Positions 28,039 through 39,507 of a stretch of 64,000 nucleotides of DNA are shown piece after piece (position 1 is the stretch's first letter; each line of letters begins with the position of its first letter). The position numbers and the translations under genes were made by a program. Source of the stretch: Bradysia coprophila (taxonomy: Eukaryota; Arthropoda; Insecta; Diptera; Sciaridae); NCBI RefSeq assembly GCF_014529535.1, contig NC_050738.1, positions 11,679,318-11,743,317 of the forward strand, written 5' to 3'. The notes beneath the pieces were generated by a model. That model saw only the letters and a list, made by a program, of their open reading frames with translations. It did not search any database and was not told the DNA's origin.

Positions 28039-29859
28039 AGACCCGTACGAAGTACTGGGGTCTTATAGGTTTACGCATACGTTTGTAACACGTCGAATTG
28101 GACTCCCTGAGTAAGGGGAAACCTATTGTGATTGTCTAGAGATGCCAAATCCGCGAAAAAAAAATGTCCGTCTGTCTGTCCGTCTGTCCGTCTGTCTGTC
28201 TGCACGATAACTTGAGTAAAACGCATCCGATTTTGAAAATTCTTTTTTTTCCCGTTTGGTAATGTCAAAAGACAGGCTAAGTTCGAAGATGAGTGATTTT
28301 GGATCGACCCCTACCGAGCTGTGGCCCAATAAGTGCATTACGGTTTTTCGAAGATATCTCCGGATATTCAAACGGTACACTTGTCAGTGATACGTCAAAT
28401 AAAAGGTATTTACAATACCGATCGACGAAAAAAAAGTTTATGGAAATCGGATGACCGACTCGTGAGTTAGACCCCTTGGTGTGGAACAGGCACAGGGCGG
28501 CAAGCAGTTTTTGCTTGTAGGTCGGCCACATTTGAACATATTTCGTTCGTTTTAGCTTTATTAGATAGGTATTGACCGTACCAATCAGGGAGTTCATGAA
28601 ATTATGTTCTCCGGAGCGTGAGTTAGGTCTCTTGGAGTGAGCTCTTATCTGGCTACTCGGAAGTACAGTGAACGTGGTGTATTTTGACAATCCCTCGAGT
28701 AAATTTTGACCGAATTTCAAAAAAAAAATTTTTGTTTGAAAGGTATTAACGAATGTAAAGCGTCGGTACTATTTCCGGTCTCCTAACAAAATGGCTGCCG
28801 GCGGCCATATTGGATTTTAGTAAAATAGAAATATCTTGGGAAAAATGATACTTAGAGAGTTTCTGTTAACATGGAAATAATTTGTTATGTGTGTGGGGTT
28901 TCAGGGATTCCATATACATCTATATATACCTATATACAGCTATATTGAGCTATATACAGGCATATAGAGCTATATAATAGCATATATTTATCTGTGAAAT
29001 GTTTATTTATAGTGAAATATAGTTAAATATAGCGGTATATAGCTGTTTAAATAGGAATTTATGAAATTTGTCTTCGTACGGGGCTGTCTATATTGCCTCC
29101 GGCAATTTAGTTGTATATGATAACAAGGCAAAGAGTGGATAATGTAAGTCATTTTAAAGGGAGAATAGTTTTTCAGCAGAGAAGAAAATGAAGTAAGAGA
29201 AATGAAGAGTTTCACATTAAAGGCTTTTGATACGAATAGGTGTTTCGTACGGGTCGGCGTTAGCTATGTTTTGACAATATCTCGAGTAAATTTTGACCGA
29301 ATTTCATGAATTTTTTTTTTGTTTGAAAGGTATTAACGAATGTAAAGCGTCGGTACTATTTCCGGTCTCCTAACAAAATGGCTGCCGGCGGCCATATTGG
29401 ATTTTAGTAAAATAGAAATATCTTGGGAAAAATGATACTTAGAGAGTTTCTGTTAACATGGAAATAATTTGTTATGTGTGTGAGGTTTCAGGGATTCCAT
29501 ATACGGACACCTATATATACCTATATACAGCTATATTGAGCTATATACAGGCATATAGAGCTATATAATAGCATATATTTATCTGTGAAATGTTGATTTA
29601 TAGTGAAATATAGTTAAATATAGCGGTATATAGCTGTTTAAATAGGAATTTAAGAAATTTGTCTTCGTACGGGGCTGTCTATATTGCCTCCGACAATTTA
29701 GTTGTATATGATAACAAGGCAAAGAGTGGATAATGTAAGTGATTTTAAAGGGAGAATAGTTTTTCAGCAGAGAAGAAAATGAAGTAAGAGAAATGAAGAG
29801 TTTCACATTAAAGGCTTTTGATACGAATAGGTGTTTCGTACGGGTCGGCGTTAGCTATG
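28039..29859. mobile_element. Non-autonomous DNA element with duplicated end, copy 1
   Basis: The left terminus is agacccgtacgaagtac and the right terminus holds its mirror, ttcgtacgggtc. The basic unit is about 1230 bp (28039-29268), and the last about 590 bp (28682-29268) are repeated in tandem at 29269-29859. A GTCTGTCC-type short repeat lies at 28168-28203. The only sizeable open frame (28277-28720, minus) is not conserved intact in the copy at 50717-51950, and no transposase is seen. Confidence 0.85.
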
Positions 29860-31026
29860 TTTTTATTATTGCTTTAGCACAGAAACGATTAAGATAGTAC
29901 GATTGACTCTAAATAAAGCAAATTAATGTTTTTACCTTCAAGAAAAGAATTTCGTCTACAATTGGTTTCAGATGAAGCTGCTATTGTTCCATGAAGAAGT
30001 GACCGATAGCAATAATTTTGTCCCTCCACCAATTTCATTTCATTTCATTTATTTTCCGTAAAAAATATATCGATTACAATGACCCGCGTAGCTCCAGTAT
30101 GTAAACAATTCTAAGGAGCTACGTTAAAATTTCCAATGTAAGACTTGAGTCCTCACTGTTTTACAAGCCCCGGTTAATGCCAGTGCTGGTTATCAGTGGT
30201 TTTCGCTAAAATTTGTTGACTTGAATAGTAGGGTGTAGCGTTTTGTCAAAAGTATTTGGTTTTTTAAGGCCTGTTGGTAGATACGATGGTTCCCTGATCA
30301 CGAAAATAAATAACAAAAAAAAAAGTTTGAAGATCGCATGCGCACCTCTGAAAATCGACTTTTGGTCACAGAGCCATAGTGAGATCAGTTCTGCCGACTG
30401 TGTAGAAACAAATTTGATAAGTGTATAAGATAATTAACTCGATTTGGTTTCAGTTTTCACTCATTCAAATTAAAAAAAAAAATTCGGATCACCGATGAAA
30501 AATTGCGAAAAGTGCTCCCGACTATGACTTTTCAGATATTTTTTGGATATGAAGCTTTCTAGAATCTGTGACTGGAAAGCAAAATAGTCGTCGACTCGTA
30601 GCTCATTTAGAGGGAATTTCAATAACTTTTGAACGAATATAGACTCGGCGTAAAATTTCACCGGGTTGCAGATTCGTTGACCTTCTAGTGTATAGAAAAT
30701 TGTACGAGAAAAACATGTTTTTTTTTAATTTTTCACATAATTTATGTAAAAACGGTTCCAAATCGTTCTTAGTATTGCTGGCGTTAACAATTAAATAATC
30801 GTGAATTATGTTCTGGCCCGATACTCGTTTTACTTTCCGTTTTGTTTTGGAATTTTATGCAGTGGTGTTTCTAGAATGAAAATAGTTTATTTACCGAGAC
30901 TTATACAACGTTTTATGCCACAGAGGCATCTACAGTTTCCAAATTTTGGATATTATGATGCTGAGTGGCATAAATGTTTCGGATTATACAATTTTCATAA
31001 CGAATAAGCGAATAATTCTAATATTC
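29860..31026. other. Intergenic, no gene seen
   Basis: AT-rich. A candidate AATAAA on the minus strand lies at about 30886, about 140 bp past the stop of the LRR gene. Confidence 0.5.
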
Positions 31027-32337
31027 TCACCAATTCTGGATAGCGGCATAGTTATCGATACAAGCTTGGAAACCTGGCATGTACGTAGATCTTTTTGTAA
31101 GAAAATCTATTATTTGTGGTCCCGTATAGCACTTATTGCCATAAAAAGAAAAACGATTCAATTTCGTCGATAGTTCGAAAAATAACGGGTCAATCGCACT
31201 GATTTGATTTTCTCTGAGGGCTAAAAATTCAAGTTCCTGAAGTATTGCATTCGAAAACCATTTCGATCTGATGGTTTTCAATTTGTTGTAGTCAATATCC
31301 AATGACTTTAGTGCTTTCGTGTTGACAAATGTGTTGTCAGGAATTTCGTCGATATTATTTCCGATTAGCCTCAACAGTGTCAATGATGTGAGTGGACTAA
31401 ACCACTGAGGATTGACAACTGAAATGTTACAGTATCCCATGTAGACCTCTTGCAACAATGGCATCGATTGGAAGAAGTTTGCCGGAATAAGTATTTTATT
31501 ATAATCGATCATCAAAATAGTTAAGTTTTTTAAATTTTGGAACCACTCAGGTCTGTATTGGGAGAAGCTATTGTTAGCGATCGTCAAAAAAGTGAGCTTG
31601 TTAGCTGCAGGAAAAATGTTCAGTGGAAGATCCGTGAGGAGTAAATCACGCATCACTACTTCTTTTAGTTCAGCCAATCCATTGAAGATTCCATTCGGAA
31701 TCGCTGATATGGGGTTGTTCGGGAAGCTTATCGTCTGTATGTTCGGTGTGTTCGCAAACAGCGTTAAGGGTAATACGCTTATTCGATTGTTGTCGACACC
31801 GAAGCTGATAATATTCTTGCAACTTTTCAAAGTAACATCAGATATGACCCTCAATTTGTTGTTGTTGATGAAAATCTTTTTCAGTGCCGGTTGATATTGG
31901 CACAAATCGACGTATACCTCTTCAATCAAATTGTAAGAGAATCTAAGCTCTTGGAGCTTACTGCATTTCGTTGCCGAAACAATTTGAAGGTTTGAATTAT
32001 AACAATTCAATATCTCGACATTCGGAAATTGTTTACAAATTACCGAAGGAATATTTTTCGTAATTCCGTTCACCGTAAGGATTTGCACACTGGAATCGTT
32101 GTAAGTTGACATCATATTTCCGTATGGATCCATGTATGTACCCAAGTGGTCTCCGCCAATTGAAACGGAATCGTCAAGTCCATCAGGATTGTTCACGTTC
32201 AATGTGCACTGATACGGGTCATTGTCATAATTAGTGTTGATGGAGTAAGTACACGTCATTTGTTGAGCCGAGGTGAGACAGAAAGCCATCACAAGAACGA
32301 ATAATTTTTTTAGAATCATTTTCACGTTTTCGCACAT
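31027..32337 (-). CDS. Secreted leucine-rich-repeat protein
   Basis: A single-exon gene of 436 codons. A hydrophobic signal peptide is visible (MILKKLFVLVMAFCLTSAQ). The second Met, at 32319, is the likelier initiator because it begins the signal peptide directly; the first Met adds only MCENVK. After a Cys-containing N-terminal part (TCTYSIN ... YQCTLNV) come about 12 leucine-rich repeats (residues about 100-400), for example LKKIFINNNKLRVI, LTLLRLIGNNIDEIP and LKSLDIDYNKLKTI, then a short C-terminal cap with two Cys (NKCYTG, QACIDNYA). There is no transmembrane segment or anchor, so it should be extracellular. Such LRR proteins in flies and mosquitoes include immune factors (LRIM/APL1-type) and matrix proteins, and the sequence does not say which. 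A TATA box and initiator sit just upstream. Confidence 0.85.
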   Translation of the reverse strand: MCENVKMILKKLFVLVMAFCLTSAQQMTCTYSINTNYDNDPYQCTLNVNNPDGLDDSVSIGGDHLGTYMDPYGNMMSTYNDSSVQILTVNGITKNIPSVICKQFPNVEILNCYNSNLQIVSATKCSKLQELRFSYNLIEEVYVDLCQYQPALKKIFINNNKLRVISDVTLKSCKNIISFGVDNNRISVLPLTLFANTPNIQTISFPNNPISAIPNGIFNGLAELKEVVMRDLLLTDLPLNIFPAANKLTFLTIANNSFSQYRPEWFQNLKNLTILMIDYNKILIPANFFQSMPLLQEVYMGYCNISVVNPQWFSPLTSLTLLRLIGNNIDEIPDNTFVNTKALKSLDIDYNKLKTIRSKWFSNAILQELEFLALRENQISAIDPLFFELSTKLNRFSFYGNKCYTGPQIIDFLTKRSTYMPGFQACIDNYAAIQNW

Positions 32338-32345
32338 TTACCGAA

Positions 32346-32381
32346 ACTGAATGGATTCTTATCGTTGTTGGATTATTTATA
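32346..32381 (-). promoter_or_regulatory. Core promoter (TATA + initiator) of the LRR gene
   Basis: On the minus strand TATAAATA begins at 32381, and an arthropod initiator TCAGTTT has its A at 32348, a spacing of 33 bp, which is the expected distance. It predicts a 5' leader of only 11 bases to the first ATG, or 29 bases to the second ATG that begins the signal peptide. Confidence 0.7.
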
Positions 32382-33250
32382 ATGAAAATTAGTGCGCTTG
32401 TTTACAACAAACGCAAATATTTTATTTTCACGATAAAGATTTTTCCTAGAAAATGTTTTTGATGCGATTTCTTTATGCGAATCCAAGATTTTATTGTTTC
32501 AACCTTGAATTAGAATAATTAAGGTAAAAAATCGTGGTCCGAAAGTTGAAAAATGGTTCGTTTTCCGGCACTTTGAGATATACGCACTTTTTGGATGCAA
32601 AAAATTGAATGAATATCAATAATTTAGTGCAAACTATGATTTTTTCCAATAAAATCAATTATTTTTCAAATCAAATAATTAAAAACTTATCAGAATCGAA
32701 TATATTTTCAATGAAAACAGTGACTTTTTGGGTGAAATTTCTATGACTTTGGATGGACGATTTGTCCATTTAAAAAAAATTTAACTTGGAAATTACATTA
32801 AGAGGGTACAAGGGTCTAGCTTCGGACAAGAACCAAAATTGCGCGAAAAATTGTTCAGGATTAGGAACATAATTCTCAGGATTCAAGAGAACGAACACAG
32901 CAAAAAGGGGATTAACGGTTAATTTGAACCTTACTTAACAAAAATGTGTTTTCGCATCTATAAAATTACTTGATTTTCACAATTAAAACACGACTGCAAG
33001 GCAAAAATTTTTTTATACGCTTCATGATACGAAAACAGACGAAATCACGCGCCGAAAGTTATCACAAACCATTGTTTTTTAGTTCTCTCGGAGCAAACCT
33101 TGTAAACAGGTCTAGGGACATAGATGATGTTTTACTCGCATGCGACCTGTTTTCAATTGATGTATACGAAGGCGGAGCTAACTCTCTCACTTTCTTTTGC
33201 TCTTTATCATAAAGCGTATAAAATTGTGCTCATCATATCACACTCAATCA
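32382..33250. other. Intergenic, no gene seen
   Basis: AT-rich sequence upstream of the LRR gene promoter. No coding exon was recognised. Confidence 0.5.
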
Positions 33251-33344
33251 CAGTATACGTGTGAATTCGTATGCCGAGAGAATTATTTTTGCATATGTAT
33301 GTTGCAAAATAATTCTCCCGGCATACGAATTCACACGTATACTG
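33251..33344. repeat. Near-perfect hairpin, 39-bp arms
   Basis: The left arm 33251-33289 (cagtatacgtgtgaattcgt ...) and right arm 33306-33344 are inverted copies with one mismatch and a 16-bp loop. It is compact enough to form a stable RNA hairpin if transcribed. Confidence 0.8.
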
Positions 33345-33604
33345 TAATCTACTGTAATTTCGTGGCTTCTCTTCTTATAATGAAAATAACTATTCCAATT
33401 TAGGCACATTTTTTTGGCAGTACATCGAGAATAATCACATGAGTTGCTATATCAAAACCGTTCCTTATGTCGCTGACCACGAAAATATGTTTTTCTTTTT
33501 TTTAATTTCTTTTTTGTTCGAAGAAATCAAAACTTTTTCTACCACGGCGGCCTTCTTGTTTTCACAGTATTTCTATCGTCTTCGATGTTCCAGATTCTTT
33601 TGTT

Positions 33605-33790
33605 ATAGGTTTGTTCCAAGGCCATGTGAATTGTCTTTCATCCACAGAAGCATAACCTCAATAATATCTCTCGTGTAGGCGACGTTGCTCGATTTGTATG
33701 AAATATCACGTAAGCGACGTTGCTGTGGATGAAATTATCGTTGTTCGGGTTGTCAAAATTCGTGTTTACAGTTACTTGGAACAAACCTAT
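33605..33790. mobile_element. MITE, 186 bp, ataggtttgttccaag family, copy 1
   Basis: It begins ataggtttgttccaag and ends cttggaacaaacctat, a perfect 16-bp inverted terminus. Inside are catccacag and ctgtggatg mirrored motifs and two gcgacgttgct motifs. Relatives lie at 49148-49369 (full), 39929-40060 and 50430-50547 (partial or degraded). Confidence 0.8.
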
Positions 33791-34624
33791 TGAAGACACA
33801 ACGAGAATTTCACTTGAATTAAAAGAGGTGACGCCATAGTATTTGGTTTATGTCCACAGCTAAACCCTTGTACGCTCTTAATGTGATCGTCAATGCTTAC
33901 TTTTATGTTTTTAAACAAAGATAAAGGTTGTTAATATCCGCTTTTATGGTAGTCCCTACTTTAGGTCTAGATATAGAAGTTTTAAAGCTCAAAATTTTTC
34001 AATGGAAATTCCGCCGATTTATTAATATTTTAGTAGATACGTAGGCTAGGCACCAGATCCTACATTTAGGAATTAAATTCTTGAAAATTCCTAAAAATTC
34101 TTAAATAAAATTTCACAATTTTTAAAGTTAAATTCTTAAAATAAAAGTTCTCAAAATTCCTAAAATTTCTTTAAAAAATTCTTAAAAATAGGCTCTTTTT
34201 TACACTTCCGTCAGCACACACGAAAAACAAAAATTATTTAAAAAATGTTCACAATGGGCACAATGTGACATAATACTACCTTGCTAAAAGAAGGGCTGAC
34301 CAAGTCATCAACGACTTGGCAGTGAATACAATTCAATCGTTAGCAATTTACGTGTGTAGCGTAACCGAGCATTATTGTCGGGTTAACCAAGTTCTATTCA
34401 GCCAAATGTGCAGGGTACGTCCCGCTCAGACAATCCTAATCCTATCCAAATGAACACATTTCTATTCGCCGTACTGGCGCTTACTGTTTTCGATTGAGCC
34501 AGCTCCATCTGTTAAAGTAGTTATGGTACCTGGAAGTGATGAGCACAGTGGGGGTTACTCATTAGGGGATTCGAAGTCCTCGACATCGGTGAATTAGCCG
34601 AATTTAGCGGTTCAATTGCTAGAT
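33791..34624. other. Intergenic with an attcttaaaa-type simple repeat
   Basis: Positions about 34065-34190 consist of loosely repeated attcttaaaa / attcctaaaa units, followed by taggctcttttt. Similar low-complexity cores lie at 21041-21140 and 59275-59490. No gene was seen. Confidence 0.5.
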
Positions 34625-34818
34625 ATAGTATATTACTAAACAAGGGAAGGAGTTTGATATTACGTCTCCAGATGAGTAAAAGTGTCCGATGGCTTCAGTC
34701 CGAGGTACTTTTACTCGTCGTGATATGAAATATCAAATTATTTCTCGAGTGTAGTATGACGTTTTCCTTTACGACGGAGGGAAAGACTTTTCCCTAGGGA
34801 CGGAAAGTCCATTTTCGC
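34625..34818. mobile_element. Palindromic element, gagtaaaagta family, copy 2
   Basis: It opens tagtatattactaaacaagg, with a centre of cagatgagtaaaagtgtccg mirrored by cgaggtacttttactcgtcg. It has an extra tail (cggagggaaagacttttccc) that is also present in the 52025-52252 copy but not obvious in the copy at 7195. Confidence 0.7.
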
Positions 34819-35151
34819 TCCCTAGGAAATTTATTGAGAATTTGAGCAATATTAATACACCAACAAGAAGAAACAAAAAATGGAGCATTGCTGAAAAATT
34901 TCGGATAATTCGGCTGTCTACTTACAATTTTCTTAAACGTGATTAGGTTTCCAACTTGTAAGGCAATTTTTTTGGTCAAATTTTTGAGTGATGCGATATT
35001 AGATATTTTGTAAGTAAAGACACAAAGGCAAAATTTATGTCAACGATAGACGCTGTAGTGTATGCGTGTTCGGACTATTTGGGATGTTAAAGATCTGTGA
35101 AACCGACGACAACAACAAGAACAAACAGCGAATAACGTCTTTCAAATGGTT
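34819..35151. other. Intergenic, no gene seen
   Basis: A short stretch past the 3' end of wee1. Nothing was recognised. Confidence 0.5.
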
Positions 35152-35157
35152 TTTATT
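35152..35157 (-). terminator. Candidate poly(A) signal of wee1
   Basis: AATAAA on the minus strand, 36 bp past the wee1 stop codon. Confidence 0.5.
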
Positions 35158-35192
35158 TTATAAAATATAGAGTTTAGTTAAGGCAATTGGAA

Positions 35193-37489
35193 TTAGCGCA
35201 AGTAACTCATGTTACTGTAACTGTTTAAATTTTGATCACGGCAAGTGATATTCCTTTTAGAGCTTCGTGCTGATCGCATATACTTGCAAGTCGATGATCT
35301 GAGCATACGATCAGTTGATAACGGTGATGTTCGTTCACCTTTTCGATTTTCTAAATTGACGAGGGAGAGAAAAATGTTTGGCTTAGTAACTGTTGCAAAC
35401 GAAATTCTATTTACTTTCGATGAACGTTAGACTTACTTGGTGTATCAGCTTGTAAAGCTTTCAATTTTAAATTGGCTTCGTGTAGTTTTTTACATAGTTC
35501 TGTGTTACGCTTCCGTTCCACATTGAGTTCATGTGATGACATTTTGCGCAATTGTTTTAACAATTCTTCGTTCTTCTTCCGTTCCATGATGAGTTCGTGC
35601 GTCAATTGTGCCTTCGATTTGATTTCCGACGGACATAACACAGGATGTTCGAATATTTGCGTTGACGACGGTCTCTTCGCTGGATCGGGATGCATCAGTA
35701 GCTGTCGAATTGAAGAGTGAAGCGATTAAATTTGACTCATACGCAAACGAGACTGTTATCCAAATGAAACTTACTTTGATCAAATCATTAAAGTCTCTAC
35801 TGAGACCCTTCAGATCTGGCACGCCACCTTGTCGTAGTGTATGCCATTCACTTCCATTTTTCGGCAGCGGTCCACCTCCACCGGCTTCGTATAATGTTAT
35901 ACCCAAAGAAAACATGTCGGCTTTGAGCAAATGTTTCGATTCCAGATTCAATGCTTCTTTCGAAAGATATCTACAATCTCCGTCCTCAATTTGTGGATTT
36001 CGTACGGATGTAACGTGTCCCAAATCGCCAATTTTATATATCACTAGATCACCGTCTGGATCACATCCATCACTAAATGAGTCCTCACAAGAAATTCTGA
36101 AATCGAAGGAAAGTAATTTAGTCGTTTGGTCGAACCACACACTTCGAAATGTTTGTTCTTCTCACTTTTTCGGCACTTTACTCAAAAATATATTTCCACT
36201 TTTGATGTCCATATGGCACAAGTCATTCGAGTGGATGTATTTCAGACCGCCAGCAATGTGTGTGAGCAGAGTTCGCAGCTCTGACTCACTGAGATATCTT
36301 TTTTCCAGTACCGTCTGTAAGCTACCGCCGTTGCAGTATTCGTTTTGAATCAACATGTGATTATCCTCTGCCCAGGCTGAATAATATCGAACAACGTTGT
36401 CATGCTTGCCCAATACGGCATGAGCCCATACTTCGTTCAATGCAGTTTGCCTGAAGATGAAGAAGATTCGTTAGGTTCAACGCGAATTTACGATGACTTG
36501 TTGGAAAGGATTACTCACTCATATGAACTGCCAGCCACGGGTCTTTTACTCTTTTTAACGGCATACTCTGTGCCATCCAATCTATTTTTACATCTAAATA
36601 CTTGACCGAATTCACCGCTTCCTAAAAGTACAAATAGATTCAGGTGTTAGGAGGAAGGTCAAGGTATCTAACGACAGTCAACGGTGTCTGTGAAAGTGAT
36701 AGTTGGAGCAAACTTACCGATCAATTCAATTTCCACAAATTCCCTGCGATACCGGCTTATGTTTGTGTCTTGAAGGGCAAGTCTTTTGGGTGCTTGATGT
36801 TGTGTGGTCTCCTCTTCCTCATCTTCTGTATAGCTACTAAAATACGACGAAACTGGTCGTCTTCGCACACTTTTCACCTGTGACGGACTTTTGGCTGCGC
36901 TTGTGTTATTTTCCTGAAGTGCTGCCGTTCGGGATCGTTTCTTATTTTTGTACATAATATCTGAGCAAAGGGAAGAAGAATTAGCAACGGTCGAAATCGA
37001 TTTTCCTAGTTCAATTCACAAACCACTGTCCGGTGTAAACGGATTCACATTTGCGGTAGTATCAACATCGTCCAAAACTTTATTGAATAGTTTATAGGCA
37101 ATGGGACGTTCACTGTAATCCGAATCCATGGCTCGTTGAAATATATTTTTTGGAGGCACTTTGGTTCTTTCGAATGCAGATTTTTGAATGATTGTGTTTG
37201 GTGTGGACGGTGTATCAAATAATCTGCAAATATTTCCGAGAATTAATTTGTTAGAATGTCACTCGGCACTCAAAAATTATGAACAAAACAGCAGCTGAAC
37301 AACTCACTTCAGTGCTCGAACTTTCCGGTATGGAGGTGAACACGGTGACATAACGGGTACAGTGCTCTTAACCGGACTCATTGTATGTGACGCTTCGAAT
37401 GATGAATTATCAGAATTTTCCGGTGAATGATCATAGAAAAGTACACGCGGGCGAGGTGTTACTCGCAAGGGAGAATCGATATCATCCAT
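35193..37489 (-). CDS. Wee1: Wee1 protein kinase
   Basis: Wee1 is the nuclear kinase that holds Cdk1 inactive by phosphorylating its tyrosine near the N-terminus, delaying mitosis. Eight exons on the minus strand: 37308-37489, 37024-37223, 36718-36960, 36519-36621, 36166-36450, 35775-36096, 35437-35701 and 35193-35350. All phases agree, giving 585 residues (Drosophila about 609). The N-terminal regulatory region has the conserved [17 protein letters not shown] and [11 protein letters not shown] blocks. The kinase domain has a Gly loop (GSGEFGQVF, about 209-217), Lys231 in YAVKK, the catalytic loop [10 protein letters not shown] with Asp324 and Asn329, and DLG at 362-364, the Wee1 form of [11 protein letters not shown] and [10 protein letters not shown] follow, then a basic C-terminal tail. 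The start ATG at 37489 is the first Met of the conserved block, and an acceptor-like cag just before it suggests a 5' untranslated exon upstream. The last exon is inferred from splice signals and phase. Confidence 0.93.
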
Positions 37490-37492
37490 AGT

Positions 37493-38245
37493 CCTGCCAT
37501 GAACATTTGAGAAATAAAAATTATTTGCATCGAAAACTTGCAAAAATAAAAAAAATAATCGAAAAAAATAGAAAGTGCATCGCAATTCCATTTCTTAACC
37601 CAACAAACTCTAACCAAATATTGTTTGCATGCTGTGCAAAAAACACCGGCGAACAAACACTTACTTTTTACCAAAAAAGTTGAACAATTTACTTTCTGAT
37701 CCAACTGAATGGAAATTAATTATTTTCAATTCGTTTTATTATCCGTACAACGTATTTAAAGAATTGTTGCAAAGGAATTATTACGTTCGTTTAACAAATT
37801 TTATTGTATATGGCGTTTGTCATTGAAATTGTGAACGAGTGTGAAGTTGGTTGGAGTTGGACGTTCCGTTTCCATCGTTTCGTTCGATTCGCAACGGTTT
37901 CTTTTCAATTCAAATATTTTATTTTTTCGAAAAATATTATTTCGATTACTTTAATTTTACCAATTAATTGGTGTAATAGAGAATGGAATAGTTTATAAAG
38001 GCAATGAAGGATAGTTGGACGGACATAGTTGGAAGAAAACATGAAACTGTTCTCGTATTTGTCTTGTTTATTGTCCGTTCCAATAATTCTAAGTGGAAAA
38101 ACGTTTAGTGACGCATGTTCATTTCTCCTACATTAAACTGTTATGATAATAATAATAATATAATTTAGACTATTAATTTTAACCTTGCATGCAAATAAAG
38201 GATATGTCCAAAATGTATATGAAAATATGCAATGTACATACCAGA
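37493..38245. other. Intergenic upstream of wee1, no further gene seen
   Basis: Any 5' untranslated exon of wee1 should lie here. An ATA/AAT run sits at about 38146-38162. No coding exon was recognised. Confidence 0.45.
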
Positions 38246-38660
38246 TATGGCCCAAGGTTCTGAAAGAACCAGGTTAAGACCAATGAAAGGAGATAAGTAG
38301 GTATGGCCAGTCCATACAAGTCGGAGCACATACGGATTTGCATGGCGCCACCTCAAACGAACTCATTTCTAGTGGAAATTTGCACTAGAAATGAGTTCGT
38401 TTGAGGTGGCGCCATGCAAATCCGTATGTGCTCCGGCTAGAACAAATTTGAACGTTTGGCCATACCTATCCATTTACTTTCATTGGTTAAGACAACTCTG
38501 AGTTGATCACGAAGGCGGTGACACACAAATTGAGTTTAGCGACTACGAAGTTTATATGAAAAAGGCAACGTAACACACAATCTGTACTGAGTGCGTTTAT
38601 CGATTTCGGTGTCATCCGCCTTCGTGGGTGTCTTAACCTGATCTTTCAGAACCTTGATAT
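38246..38660. mobile_element. Inverted-repeat element interrupted by another element
   Basis: The outer ends are inverted: aaggttctgaaagaaccagg at about 38254 and cctgatctttcagaacctt ending at about 38657. Inner mirrored motifs are cacgaaggcggtgacac and gtgtcatccgccttcgtg. A second copy without the insertion lies at 39083-39256. The 205-bp foldback at 38281-38485 splits the left end. Confidence 0.75.
38281..38485. mobile_element. Foldback element with 8-bp target duplication (hAT-like)
   Basis: It starts caatgaaagg and ends cctttcattg-like (actttcattg). Its central arms (38319-38373 and 38383-38437) are essentially perfect inverted copies of about 54 bp around a 9-bp centre. The 8-mer gttaagac is present on both sides (38273-38280 and 38486-38493). 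An 8-bp duplication is characteristic of hAT-superfamily integration. Non-coding. Confidence 0.85.
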
Positions 38661-38724
38661 GGCAGATTCTTCAAAATCTGTCGATTTGTCTTGAACGCAA
38701 TCATTATTTTTGTCAAAATAATAA

Positions 38725-38906
38725 GCTACTTCGCCGAATGGAACGCACTCATTAGCCGTGGGGTAAACAACCAAAACCATTTGACTATGTGAGTGCGAAG
38801 AAAAAGCACGATATATATTTTGATATATCTCTGTTGCTTCGCACTCACTCAGTCAAATAGTTGTTTACCACACGGCTAGTGAGTGCGTTCCATTAGGCGA
38901 AGTAGC
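38725..38906. mobile_element. Palindromic element, about 182 bp
   Basis: The left end gctacttcgccgaatggaac continues into gcactcattagccgtgg. The right end mirrors it and finishes cattaggcgaagtagc. The centre around 38818 is a short tata-rich loop. Confidence 0.75.
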
Positions 38907-39082
38907 CTATATGAAAATGGGTGCGTTAGAATCCGTTTTTGGAACCGTTATTTCCTCCGATGTAACATTAGACCATACCACTGGTTTATATTCTTTGGAT
39001 AAATCAGCTGATCTTCTATACCTGTTTTTTTACCTCGATTTTGCAAGGTATGGCCAATCAATCGGAATACACTCCTAATTTC

Positions 39083-39256
39083 AAGGTTCCGAAAGAACAG
39101 GTTAAGACAGTCACGAAGGCGGGTGACACCGAAATTGATAAACGCACTCAGCACAGATTGTATGTGAAATTCAACTTGAAGAAAAAGTTTTTTAGGAAAA
39201 GTCGGAATTTTGTTTTTGTTAAATTGCCCTGTCTTAACCTGTTATTTCAGATCCTT
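39083..39256. mobile_element. Inverted-repeat element, uninterrupted relative of 38246-38660
   Basis: It begins caaggttccgaaagaacagg and ends cctgttatttcagatccttg. The interior gtcacgaaggcgggtgacac matches the interior of the larger element. Confidence 0.7.
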
Positions 39257-39329
39257 GAATTTATGTCGCAATACTACAAAAATGAACGAGTTTATAAAAT
39301 TTTGATGCTCTCTTCTGTCAATGAAAGTA

Positions 39330-39466
39330 TGGAAAAGGTATCAAATGAAACTTGACAGTGTGTCACACAACTGTAAAACACTGTAAAAATATTTTCATGT
39401 AAATTTTTCTGCAGCTGACCCAGCTGACCACTATGATCACTTTTGCTTGAAGTGCGTTGAATGAAA
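39330..39466. mobile_element. Partial copy, cgcacttcaagc family
   Basis: It contains gaaacttgacagtgtg and the terminal cttttgcttgaagtgcgttg. The left terminal repeat is not recognisable. Better copies lie at 42207-42360, 49878-50026 and 63548-63718. Confidence 0.55.
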
Positions 39467-39507
39467 TGAAAAATATGGCACTGTAAACGCATTCATTCCA
39501 TTCATAA

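Noticed and set aside
28168-28203. Possible CRISPR-like array
   Set aside because: It is a simple GTCTGTCC-type short repeat without spacers, inside a mobile element of a eukaryotic genome.
28277-28720. 147-codon minus-strand open frame in the 1.23-kb element
   Set aside because: The matching region of the second copy is broken by frame changes and the product has no transposase motif.
35662-36348. 228-codon plus-strand open frame
   Set aside because: It is antisense to wee1 kinase exons and crosses their introns; no domain is seen.
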